From UBA1723 sp045641625 (GTDB lineage Bacteria > Bacteroidota > Bacteroidia > Bacteroidales > Paludibacteraceae), in assembly GCA_045641625.1 (NCBI GenBank), contig JAZUHH010000089.1, positions 1 to 31,981 of the forward strand: a stretch of DNA of 31,981 bases, written 5' to 3'. Positions 24,284 to 31,981 of the stretch are shown one piece after another. Positions within the stretch are counted from its first letter, which is position 1. Each line of letters opens with the position of its first letter. The notes under the pieces were generated by a model. That model made no database searches. It worked only from the letters and a program-made list of their open reading frames with translations, and was not told the origin of the DNA. A program made the position numbers and the translations under genes.

Positions 24284-25501
24284 TTATGGCAATAGCAAGC
24301 TGCTATCTCCGTAGCTCAGGAACCTGAAATCATTCTTCATTGCGTAGTCATAAACCTCGTGCCAAGAATCTCCGACAAGGGCGGAAACAAGCAGAAGAAG
24401 TGTGCTTGTCGGCTGATGGAAATTTGTTATCATGCCACGAATGATGTGGAACTGGTACGATGGAGCAATAATGATCTGCGTGCTCGACACAAGTCTGTCC
24501 ATACCCTTTCGGTCCAGATAGTCTATGATAGCCTGCAAAGCGGCCGCGGAAGAATACTCTGAGAAGTCGTTGTCGTATGGAGTCCACTGGTTCACATGCA
24601 AATCAGCCATGTCTATATTCGGATTCCTGATTATCTCCACACCCATAAAGTAGAGGCTCTCTAGTGTGCGCACCGATGTTGTACCAACAGCAATGATATT
24701 GCCAAGCTTGGACTTCAGGTGCTTGATAACTTCGCGACGAACAGAGACAAACTCCGTATGCATTTCGTGACCGTCCATAGTCTCGCTCTTTACCGGCTGG
24801 AAAGTTCCGGCACCGACATGAAGGGTAATCTCTGCTCTTTCGAAACCCTTTTCATCAAGTTCAGCCAACAGTTCCGGAGTGAAATGCAGACCTGCAGTTG
24901 GAGCCGCCACTGACCCCTTGATTTTGGAATAGACTGTCTGGTATGTTGTCTTGTCGCTCTCTTGCGTATCTCTGTTAAGATATGGAGGAATAGGCAGTTC
25001 ACCGACTTTGTCTATAACCTCAGCAAAAGAAACTGTATTCCCGTCCCACGAGAAGCGGACCTTCTGCGCCCTGCCCTCGCTGCTCAACCTTTCTGCACGA
25101 AGAGTTATCGTCTGGTCGTCCATCTGGAACTGACAGGTCAACTCTCCGCTCTTCCACTTGTTTGCATTTCCAATCATGCAGAGCCATTCTACAGTTTTTG
25201 TCTCTGCAAAAGAAACCGCATAGTCGGCAGGATAAAGCGGTTCGAGAAGGAATATCTCTATTCTTGCACCAGTCTCCTTATGGAAAATCATTCGGGCCTG
25301 AATAACTCGCGTATTATTGAACACCAACAAAGAATCAGCAGGCAACTCGGAACAGATATTCCTGAAGACGGTATGAGAAATTCTACCTTGCTTGAAAGTC
25401 AAGAATTTAGATGAGGAACGGTCACCAAGAGGGAACTTTGCGATACGTTCATCAGGCAAATTATATGTAAAATCCTCGATTTTTATGTTCTTTGGATGCA
25501 T
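24284..25501 (-). CDS. queA: S-adenosylmethionine:tRNA ribosyltransferase-isomerase
   Basis: A 405-residue enzyme that transfers and isomerises the ribosyl part of SAM onto preQ1 at the tRNA wobble position, giving epoxyqueuosine. Family motifs: YNLPDERIAKFPLGDRSSSK at the start, LLVFNNTRVIQAR, the invariant GSVAAPTAGLHFT, LHVGAGTFQPV, GTTSVRTLES and TNFHQPTSTLLLLVSAL near the end, then FLSYGDSSLL. It is longer than the E. coli enzyme (356), as in a branch of the family seen in Bacteroidota. Because of this divergence, some caution about the exact substrate is warranted. Divergent from the DUF2027-Smr gene with an 84-base gap. Confidence 0.92.
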   Translation of the reverse strand: MHPKNIKIEDFTYNLPDERIAKFPLGDRSSSKFLTFKQGRISHTVFRNICSELPADSLLVFNNTRVIQARMIFHKETGARIEIFLLEPLYPADYAVSFAETKTVEWLCMIGNANKWKSGELTCQFQMDDQTITLRAERLSSEGRAQKVRFSWDGNTVSFAEVIDKVGELPIPPYLNRDTQESDKTTYQTVYSKIKGSVAAPTAGLHFTPELLAELDEKGFERAEITLHVGAGTFQPVKSETMDGHEMHTEFVSVRREVIKHLKSKLGNIIAVGTTSVRTLESLYFMGVEIIRNPNIDMADLHVNQWTPYDNDFSEYSSAAALQAIIDYLDRKGMDRLVSSTQIIIAPSYQFHIIRGMITNFHQPTSTLLLLVSALVGDSWHEVYDYAMKNDFRFLSYGDSSLLLP

Positions 25502-25539
25502 TTTTCTTAATTTTGAGTTAGAATATTTTTATTCTTGGG

Positions 25540-25557
25540 CAAAAATAGTCAAATTTG
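25540..25557. promoter_or_regulatory. overlapping divergent promoter boxes of queA and the DUF2027-Smr gene
   Basis: Leftward: TATTTTTG on the minus strand at 25540-25547 is a full TAnnTTTG match, 39 bases before queA. Rightward: CAAATTTG at 25550-25557 is a one-base-off match, 28 bases before the ATG at 25586. The two boxes are 2 bases apart, so binding at one could interfere with the other. Confidence 0.45.
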
Positions 25558-25585
25558 CACAAAATTTAGAAAAATAATTAGAGAA

Positions 25586-26641
25586 ATGGGCATAAAAGTA
25601 GGCGACAGAGTAAGATTTCTAAACTCAATAGGCGGAGGAATAGTAAAAAAAATTGTCAGCAAAGACATGGTGGAAGTCGAGGACCAGGACGGATTCGACA
25701 TACCTACACTAATCAAGGAATGCGTTGTCATCGAAGCCTCTATTGCCGAGCAGAAGAAAGAGAACGCTCCTATCAACAACTCGAAGCCCAAACCTGTAAT
25801 CATTCAAGAAACAGAGCCTGACGACGATGACGACATCGAGGAGGAGACAAAGGAGGGGGAGAAGCTTAACGTAAGCCTCGGCTTCGTTCCGGATGACATC
25901 AAGGCGATTTCTTCGGCTAAGACTGACGTTTATCTGATCAACGACAGCAACTACTACCTTGCCTACAACATCTATAACATCGGCGAAACTCATGCCTTTT
26001 CTCGCGCCGGTGGAATCATAAGCCCTAACACAAAGATACAGATCGAAACTCTCGGCAAGGAACAACTTCCAGAGATTGAGAACCTTGGTGTGCAGATGCT
26101 TGCGATGAAGAAGGACAAGACTTACCTTCCAAAGCCTGCCTATGACATCAAGCTCAGAATAAACGCAGTCAAGTTCTACAAGCTTCACAGCTATACAGAA
26201 AACGATTTCTTTAACGAACAGGCTCTGATCATCCCGCTAGTCAAGGATGACGAGGCACAGGATTTGAAAGGAATCTCTGCAAAGGATGTGAAGGAAATGC
26301 TTGAACAGAAGGAGACTCGAATGGCGGCAAGAGTTTCAAAGAAGTCAAACGTAAAGCCCGAAAAGCTTGAAATAGACCTGCACATCGCGGAACTGGTTGA
26401 CAACCTTAACGGTCTTTCCAACAAGGACATGCTCGACATCCAGATCAAGGAATTCCACAAGGTGATGAAAGAGAATATAACTTGCAAAGGCCAGAAAATC
26501 GTGTTCATCCACGGAAAAGGAGAAGGTGTACTGCGCAAAGAACTGCTAAGCGAGCTGAAGAAGCACTACCCGAAGTGTGAATTTCAGGACGCATCTTTCC
26601 TAGAATACGGATTCGGAGCGACGCAAATCACTATAAAATAA
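25586..26641 (+). CDS. DUF2027 and Smr domain protein
   Basis: A 351-residue protein. It opens with VGDRVRFLNSIGGGIVKKI (a small beta-barrel as in MutS2-associated proteins), then has an acidic linker (DDDDDIEEE, near residues 80-90), a DUF2027 beta domain from about 95 to 215, and a C-terminal Smr domain with EIDLHI (about 260) and the HGKGEGVLRKEL motif. Smr domains are nucleases or nucleic-acid-binding modules also found in MutS2. Its cellular role is not established. The ATG at 25586 begins the conserved domain; an upstream TTG at 25535 would overlap the promoter region. The M23 peptidase gene follows after 11 bases. Confidence 0.85.
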   Translation: MGIKVGDRVRFLNSIGGGIVKKIVSKDMVEVEDQDGFDIPTLIKECVVIEASIAEQKKENAPINNSKPKPVIIQETEPDDDDDIEEETKEGEKLNVSLGFVPDDIKAISSAKTDVYLINDSNYYLAYNIYNIGETHAFSRAGGIISPNTKIQIETLGKEQLPEIENLGVQMLAMKKDKTYLPKPAYDIKLRINAVKFYKLHSYTENDFFNEQALIIPLVKDDEAQDLKGISAKDVKEMLEQKETRMAARVSKKSNVKPEKLEIDLHIAELVDNLNGLSNKDMLDIQIKEFHKVMKENITCKGQKIVFIHGKGEGVLRKELLSELKKHYPKCEFQDASFLEYGFGATQITIK

Positions 26642-26652
26642 CAGACTTAACT

Positions 26653-27552
26653 ATGAAGATACTTTTCAGAGTGTTCACAGCGCTTGTTATCGCACTCTCA
26701 TTCACAACAATATCAGCACAGGAAGAAGATTTAGACACAACTTATAACCATCCTCGCCTACCTTTGGAAGAGGAGGAGTTCTCGCCAAGCATAGCAGAGT
26801 TGGACTCTTTGATTGCAGAAGAGGATGAAGAAGACGAAGAGGATCTGTTTTCACTTGGAGACTCGCTTGACAGCTGGGATAACACAAAGGTAAACCCCTA
26901 CAATGTCAAGCTTTCCGACTTGAAAGACACTGTTGTTTCGGTTGCAGGCTACTGCCACCCGAACTATAATGTCGTAACGAGCGAATATGGACCACGTTGG
27001 GGAAGATTCCACGCAGGTACAGACATGCGTGTAAAGGTGGGTGACACCATTCGTGCTGCATTTGACGGCAAGGTTCGTATTACAAGAAGCGACAAAAGAT
27101 TCAGGAAGAAGGGGTATGGCTATTTCGTAATGCTTCGCCATGCAAACGGACTGGAAACACTTTACGGACACTTGTCTAAGGTTCTTGTCAAGCGAGACAG
27201 CATCGTGAGAGCCGGAGAGCCTATCGGTCTTGGAGGCAATACAGGACGAAGCACGGGGCCACATCTTCACTTTGAGTTCCGCTATCTTGGAAATCCAATC
27301 AACCCTCGTTCGGTTGTTGACTTCAACACAGGAAAGGTACTGAACGAGAAATACAGCATAAACAAGACCAACTCGTTCAAGGAATTTGACGAGTACTTGC
27401 GCAATCCGGCTATGTTCCACAAGGTTCGCAAGGGCGACACTCTCGGAAAAATTGCTCGCAAATACCACACTTCTGTATCAAAACTATGCAAATTGAACAA
27501 AATTAAATCTACTACGCCGCTGCGTATAGGACGAAAGTTAAGAGTACACTAA
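26653..27552 (+). CDS. M23 (LytM-type) peptidase with C-terminal LysM domain
   Basis: A 299-residue exported cell-wall hydrolase or activator. The signal peptide (1-22, ending TTISA) is followed by a very acidic region (EEDEEDEED near residue 57-65). The M23 zinc site shows HAGTD (H119, D123) and GPHLHFE (about 203-209), so it is probably active. The LysM domain (about 256-299, VRKGDTLGKIARKYHTS) would bind peptidoglycan glycan strands. Cotranscribed with the DUF2027-Smr gene. The gene downstream starts 18 bases on. Confidence 0.92.
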   Translation: MKILFRVFTALVIALSFTTISAQEEDLDTTYNHPRLPLEEEEFSPSIAELDSLIAEEDEEDEEDLFSLGDSLDSWDNTKVNPYNVKLSDLKDTVVSVAGYCHPNYNVVTSEYGPRWGRFHAGTDMRVKVGDTIRAAFDGKVRITRSDKRFRKKGYGYFVMLRHANGLETLYGHLSKVLVKRDSIVRAGEPIGLGGNTGRSTGPHLHFEFRYLGNPINPRSVVDFNTGKVLNEKYSINKTNSFKEFDEYLRNPAMFHKVRKGDTLGKIARKYHTSVSKLCKLNKIKSTTPLRIGRKLRVH

Positions 27553-27570
27553 GAAACATTTTTTTTACAA

Positions 27571-29805
27571 ATGAAAAAGTTAAAAAAACTATTTTGCGTT
27601 ATTGGCTTGGGACTTATAGGTCTGCCAATTATGGCAAGTGATTGTAATTCACTTGTTTCGTCATGCTATTTTGAAAGCAGTAATCCAGAAAATGGAGAAG
27701 CAAAAGATATCATTTTTGATGCAATCGCCTCTACTAAGATTAAAGTAAATGATATATTTTCCCCTATTACATATCGTCCTCAATGGGAAGGAGCAACAGA
27801 TTCTGTCGCCTATGCAGGAACTGTGAAAAATCCGCATGATGTTAACGCGAATTTTATCGACGTCGAAAAGAACATGCTTATAGTTCATATTCCGTCGAAA
27901 GACAAAGTGGATTATAAACTCATGAATCTGGTTTCGTATCAAGTTGCTGGATTTAAGCCAGGTACAGAATTTCAAATGACATTCACCGTTCAGGCTGTGG
28001 ATGAAGTATTTGCTGACGATGTTGATATTGAGTATCTTTCCAAACTAGGTATTGACATTATTGACCTTAACATAGGAATCAATTGTGGACCTTATGGAAA
28101 CTCTTCGGTTGCTGAGAATCAATTGATTGAACTAAACATTGGAGAATCAAAAAAAGTCACATTGACTGGCACAGTTCCACAAGATATGACAACATTGTCC
28201 TTGGACATTCTTGCTGGATACAATTATCGCAAAGGGTGTACCTTTGGCATTTCAGACATAGAAGTCACAGGATGTATAGTCCCAAAGGTAAAAACAACTA
28301 GCTATAATGTTTGTGCTGGAGAATCCGTCAATCTTTTTTTAGACAGAGATTACAAAGCAAGTTCTTACGAATGGATGATGAAATCGCCTAAGGGTGAATT
28401 CGAGCCTGTTGGAGACAGACAGAAGTTGTTGACTGAAATGAATGATTTAGGAACTTATTCATTCTATTGTTTGGTAGATGGTCAGTCTTCCGATACTATT
28501 GACATTTACTCACAAGTTGGTTGCGAAATTAACGGAATGCCGGCATCTCTAAAAGTTATCTTTAATGATGATTTCGGCTATTTTGAGGATGAGCATACAT
28601 ATGTCGATGCAAATGGCAATGTACAAATGACACCAAGCTCGTATGCTCCGATGCGTGCAGATGTTGACTACCAAATACCAGAACATAAATTTGATAGTAA
28701 CGATAATATCAATGATGGATATTATGCTGTCATTGTGCCATCTCCATTGGGATATGCAACAGGAGATAGGACTACTGCCATTTGGATGAATAATATAACT
28801 AAAGACCACACATATTTTGAGAACAGAACAGACAATGGAGCAGCTCTTTTTGCTAATGTAACACAAAACTATAAAGGCGTTGTTTATCAAAAAACTGTTA
28901 ACGGTCTTTGCCCAGGTTCAACCATTAAGGCAGAAACATATATTGCAAACATATCAGGTGGAGCAGACAGCGAAGTTGTACTACTAATAAAAGACGCAAC
29001 ATCAGGAGACTCTATTGCAAAGTCTGTACCGTATAGAACTTATACATATGGAGGATGGACGCAAGCTAATCTAGAGTTTATTGTTCCTGAGCAAACATCA
29101 TCCGTTACTATTGAAGTTATTTCGATTGGAGAACAATGGGAAAAAGGAAACGACCTACTTATCGACGACATCAAACTCTATACATGTTCAACTCCTAAAG
29201 TTTCATTGTTTACAAGCCTTGAGACATTGGAGACAAGCATGACAATTAGAGAAAGTGGAAGCTTTACTCTAGAGGCTCCTGTTTCAGAACTGTTGAAAAA
29301 CTATTATGGTGGTAATCAACTATTTCTATTCCAGCACAGTTCTGATATGAATAATTGGAAGAATGTAGCGGAAGCTTCATCAGAAAATACTATTACACTT
29401 GAATCTTCTGTCTTTCCTGACACAATTAACTATTTCCGCGTTGTGGTTGCAACAGAATCCACTGTAAAGGATGTGATGGAGAATCCAAATATTCTAGAGG
29501 AATGGGGTTGTGACAATGCTTTCTCTTATTCTGTTTCCAATTTAGTAAGCATTACTAATCTGGCACCAAAGGATGGAAATCTTTCTTCATTATCAAATCC
29601 AACAACATCCTTCAGCTACTATGTAGAGGGCCAAAATCTGACTGTAAATGCAGCAGAGGGAAGCAATGTAACGATTACTACCCCACTCGGTTTGACACTT
29701 GCCAACAAGAAAATGGAAGGCAACAGTGAAACATTCAACGTCAAGGGACAAAGTATTGTAATTCTAACTATAGACGGAACTACAAACAAGGTAATCATAA
29801 AGTAA
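27571..29805 (+). CDS. 744-residue secreted protein with sorting-domain-like C-terminus
   Basis: A large exported protein with a signal peptide (LFCVIGLGLIGLPIMA) followed by a cysteine-containing start (SDCNSLVSSCYF). The body has beta-rich repeats like those of adhesin or carbohydrate-binding modules: GCTFGISDIEV and LLIDDIKLYTCS are two similar domain ends that each follow a jelly-roll-like segment, and an Ig/PKD-like part (VCAGESVNL, YEWMM) lies between them. The last about 65 residues (SYYVEGQNLTVNAAEG to TTNKVIIK) resemble a divergent type IX or DUF6383-type C-terminal domain. Function is not recognised. It is visibly more AT-rich at third codon positions than the genes before it. No promoter is seen in the 18-base gap. 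Confidence 0.6.
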   Translation: MKKLKKLFCVIGLGLIGLPIMASDCNSLVSSCYFESSNPENGEAKDIIFDAIASTKIKVNDIFSPITYRPQWEGATDSVAYAGTVKNPHDVNANFIDVEKNMLIVHIPSKDKVDYKLMNLVSYQVAGFKPGTEFQMTFTVQAVDEVFADDVDIEYLSKLGIDIIDLNIGINCGPYGNSSVAENQLIELNIGESKKVTLTGTVPQDMTTLSLDILAGYNYRKGCTFGISDIEVTGCIVPKVKTTSYNVCAGESVNLFLDRDYKASSYEWMMKSPKGEFEPVGDRQKLLTEMNDLGTYSFYCLVDGQSSDTIDIYSQVGCEINGMPASLKVIFNDDFGYFEDEHTYVDANGNVQMTPSSYAPMRADVDYQIPEHKFDSNDNINDGYYAVIVPSPLGYATGDRTTAIWMNNITKDHTYFENRTDNGAALFANVTQNYKGVVYQKTVNGLCPGSTIKAETYIANISGGADSEVVLLIKDATSGDSIAKSVPYRTYTYGGWTQANLEFIVPEQTSSVTIEVISIGEQWEKGNDLLIDDIKLYTCSTPKVSLFTSLETLETSMTIRESGSFTLEAPVSELLKNYYGGNQLFLFQHSSDMNNWKNVAEASSENTITLESSVFPDTINYFRVVVATESTVKDVMENPNILEEWGCDNAFSYSVSNLVSITNLAPKDGNLSSLSNPTTSFSYYVEGQNLTVNAAEGSNVTITTPLGLTLANKKMEGNSETFNVKGQSIVILTIDGTTNKVIIK

Positions 29806-29825
29806 CATCGACTATAGGATAATAG

Positions 29826-29865
29826 AAAAAAGGACTAGCCAGATTACCTGGACTAGTCCTTTTTT
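29826..29865. terminator. bidirectional intrinsic terminator
   Basis: A 13-base stem (29826-29838 with 29853-29865) extended by CCAG/CTGG past a one-base bulge, with A-rich and T-rich ends. It separates the convergent genes ending at 29805 and 29891 and can serve both. Confidence 0.85.
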
Positions 29866-29890
29866 CATAGCTCCGTCTTGTTTGCTATTT

Positions 29891-30925
29891 CTATCGTAGA
29901 AACTTAACAGATTTACAATTCAAGAAAGCACCGCTTCCTATCTTTACATCCTCTTCTCTATTATCAATGGTAATGTCAAGATTTGGACAATTGCAGAACG
30001 CTTCAGAGCCAATGCTAGTAACACTATTAGGGATTGTAATAGATGTCAGTTTTCCACACGATTCAAACGCAGATATTCCAATCACTTTAACTGAGCTTGG
30101 AAATTCCACAACCTCTTTCTTTTGCGGGCATAACAACAATGTATCTTGATTTTTAGAATAGAGCACACCATCTATGGAACTATATCTTTCGTTGTTTTTG
30201 TCAACATTTACTGACAAAAGATTTGGATTACGAGAAAAGGCTCTTTCTCCTATTTCTTCCACACTTTCCGGAACATCTGCAACAGACAAATTTGCACAAT
30301 CATAGAATGCATACGGACCGATTATCTTGACACCATTGGGAATTGTTATCGAAGACAGACCAGTAGCTTTGAATGCAGCCCTTCCTATTACCTCCACATT
30401 GGGCATATCTATCGCAGCAAGTTCAGTACACCAACAAAATGCACATTGGCCTAATTCCTCCACATTGGGCAAAGATACAGAAGTCAATCCGGTACAGCCA
30501 TAAAAGGCCCTATCTCCAATAGAACTCACATTCTCCGAAATTGATATGAACTTGAGGTTTATACAATCCTCAAATCCAGCAACCGAGACAGAAGTAACCG
30601 GATACTCTTTCCCATCCTTAATGACTTTACAAGGAATTACCATTGTATCGGATTCATTTTTGGATGTCACACTTGCTTCTCCATCATAAATATTGAAAAA
30701 GAAGGAATTGTTATCCCAATCGACCGTCATATTGCAGTCTTGCTCAATCTCATCAAAATCTTCTTCTAAAGCAGACTCAAACAAACTGCTTTCAACATTA
30801 TCTGGCATAAGTGAATCATGTTCTGAAGCTTTCTGTTTTTCGCCTGAGCCAATAGAACAACTTTGTATCGAAATACCGGCAAATGTAACAAACACAGTCA
30901 AAAATAATGGTAGCCTTCTCTCCAT
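29891..30925 (-). CDS. BspA-type leucine-rich-repeat lipoprotein
   Basis: A 344-residue protein with a lipoprotein signal (ISIQSC, cysteine at residue 23), an acidic low-complexity stretch (about 45-62), and from about residue 105 a run of LRR_5 repeats: FEDCINLKFISI, FYGCTGLTSVSLP, FCWCTELAAIDMP, FYDCANLSVADVP, FESCGKLTSITIP and FCNCPNLDITI. An irregular insert (about 240-275) breaks the array. BspA-type proteins are surface adhesins or binding proteins in Bacteroidales and others. The gene begins 11 bases after the nucleoside phosphorylase stop and probably depends on that promoter. Confidence 0.85.
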   Translation of the reverse strand: MERRLPLFLTVFVTFAGISIQSCSIGSGEKQKASEHDSLMPDNVESSLFESALEEDFDEIEQDCNMTVDWDNNSFFFNIYDGEASVTSKNESDTMVIPCKVIKDGKEYPVTSVSVAGFEDCINLKFISISENVSSIGDRAFYGCTGLTSVSLPNVEELGQCAFCWCTELAAIDMPNVEVIGRAAFKATGLSSITIPNGVKIIGPYAFYDCANLSVADVPESVEEIGERAFSRNPNLLSVNVDKNNERYSSIDGVLYSKNQDTLLLCPQKKEVVEFPSSVKVIGISAFESCGKLTSITIPNSVTSIGSEAFCNCPNLDITIDNREEDVKIGSGAFLNCKSVKFLR

Positions 30926-30936
30926 TACAAATACAT

Positions 30937-31824
30937 TTAATCTACTTTTATTATTCTTTCTAGCACTAAAGAAATAAGTTCTTCTATGCCTCCGTGATAC
31001 GATGTATTCATCTTTCCAGTAGTTCTACCGGCAATAATGTCGCAGACCGTAACTGCACGATGTCCAAACAACTTTGCGAGACCTGCAACCGGAGCTGATT
31101 CCATCTCCATATTACAAATTCTTGTGTCTTTGTAACTGAATGAACGAATCAAAGAGTTCAAATCTGCCTGAAGCGGACTCTTGCGGACATATCTGCCCTG
31201 AGGGGCGTAAAAGCCAGGAGCCGATATAGTTGTCCCATGCACCATACCTTCACCAATTACATCTGCAAGCTTCTCGTCAGCCTTTACAACATAAGGTCTA
31301 GCAAAACGCTCATGATAGTTTGTATGCTTGCAGAACTCGTTCTCATAGTCCAAATCAAGGGTATCCTTTTCGGTTAAGTAGTAATTCAACAGTCCGTCGA
31401 AACCGATACTTCTGTCCGAACAAACGAAACTGCCAACGGGAACATCGTCCTGAAGACTGCCGCTTGTTCCTAGTCTCACAATTGTCAGCTGAGTCAACTC
31501 GGACAACTCAGTTCTCTCATTCAAATCGACATTCACAAGAGCGTCCAGCTCAGTCATTACGATATCTATGTTTCCGTTTCCGATACCGTGGCTTAGACAA
31601 GTTACCGGAATGCCCTTATATGTTCCTGTAATTGTATGATACTCACGGTTTTGAATATCACATATAATACTACCTTGGTCGAACTTGCGTGCCACAACAT
31701 TAACGCGCGCAGGATCTCCGACCATGATAATTCTCTTTGCCAAATGCTCTGGCTTTAGGTGAAGATGGAACACACTTCCATCACTGTTTATCGGTAGTTC
31801 AGAAGGAGCAATATATCTGTTCAT
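30937..31824 (-). CDS. nucleoside phosphorylase, uridine phosphorylase type
   Basis: A 295-residue cytoplasmic enzyme of the PNP/UDP family that splits a nucleoside with phosphate into base and ribose-1-phosphate. Visible motifs are IIMVGDPARV (about 32-41), SHGIGNGNIDIVMTEL, the phosphate-binding RLGTSGSLQDDVPVG, and the ribose-contacting MEMES segment (CNMEMESAPVAGL). Uridine is the likely substrate from similarity of the motif context, but purine nucleosides cannot be excluded. It has a consensus promoter and is followed by the leucine-rich-repeat lipoprotein gene. Confidence 0.88.
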   Translation of the reverse strand: MNRYIAPSELPINSDGSVFHLHLKPEHLAKRIIMVGDPARVNVVARKFDQGSIICDIQNREYHTITGTYKGIPVTCLSHGIGNGNIDIVMTELDALVNVDLNERTELSELTQLTIVRLGTSGSLQDDVPVGSFVCSDRSIGFDGLLNYYLTEKDTLDLDYENEFCKHTNYHERFARPYVVKADEKLADVIGEGMVHGTTISAPGFYAPQGRYVRKSPLQADLNSLIRSFSYKDTRICNMEMESAPVAGLAKLFGHRAVTVCDIIAGRTTGKMNTSYHGGIEELISLVLERIIKVD

Positions 31825-31872
31825 ATTGGTATTAGTTTTAAAGTTAAACCTAATTTGAAATAATGTCTATAG

Positions 31873-31903
31873 CAAAGGTAAACAAAAAAGTTTCACTTAA
31901 CAA
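31873..31903 (-). promoter_or_regulatory. promoter of the nucleoside phosphorylase gene
   Basis: On the minus strand TTG (31901-31903), 20 bases, then TACCTTTG (31873-31880), both matching the consensus, about 50 bases before the ATG at 31824. Bases 31904-31981 show no gene. Confidence 0.65.
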
Positions 31904-31981
31904 TGGAATCACCAACAATTTTTAGCTTTCTCAAATCTCATTTTGCATGAAAAAGGGTAAAGACAAATCAAATCTAAGAAA

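Overview
The window looks like the chromosome of a Bacteroidota bacterium, most likely order Bacteroidales (Prevotella-like, an inference). Reasons: at least ten gene starts are preceded by the Bacteroidota -7 box TAnnTTTG, several with a TTTG/TTG -33 element 19-21 bases upstream; start sites rarely have strong Shine-Dalgarno sequences; and many encoded families are typical of the phylum (Fib_succ_major-like protein, DUF3276/PUR protein, PG_1098-like methyltransferase, DUF2027-Smr protein, type IX secretion sorting domain, BspA-type leucine-rich repeats, DUF4230 lipoprotein). No tRNA, CRISPR array, insertion sequence or prophage gene was recognised.

Layout. 1-316: no gene; a strong leftward promoter and leader, possibly of an rRNA operon lying left of the window. 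317-3524: two divergent accessory genes, a small secreted protein and a sacsin-like GHKL ATPase. 3571-7460: PLP homeostasis protein, outer-membrane beta-barrel protein, glycosyltransferase, lipoprotein and PUR-domain protein, separated by clear hairpin terminators. 7742-15166: a tightly packed rightward operon of purU, a PG_1098-like methyltransferase, mfd, a polysaccharide deacetylase and a GNAT protein (gaps of 2-13 bases). 15167-15551: no gene, but a terminator and a possible folded element.

15552-20398 is the most interesting part: a leftward operon of a circularly permuted ATP-grasp ligase, an alpha-E protein, a transglutaminase-like protease and two M14/aspartoacylase-type proteins. The second M14 protein has lost both metal-binding histidines and the catalytic glutamate, so the operon pairs an active-looking enzyme with a probable pseudoenzyme. 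The set predicts synthesis and turnover of an unknown peptide or amide-linked product. There is also a 14-base-pair hairpin between two of its genes whose pairing is complete only on the transcribed strand.

20399-21084 is a divergent promoter region. 21085-23448 is a two-gene secretion unit: a small protein with a type IX sorting domain and a family 1 pectate lyase without one. 23609-24229 is a DUF4230 lipoprotein. queA (leftward) and a rightward set (DUF2027-Smr, M23/LysM peptidase, 744-residue secreted protein) diverge near 25540. The right end holds a leftward nucleoside phosphorylase gene followed by a leucine-rich-repeat lipoprotein gene.
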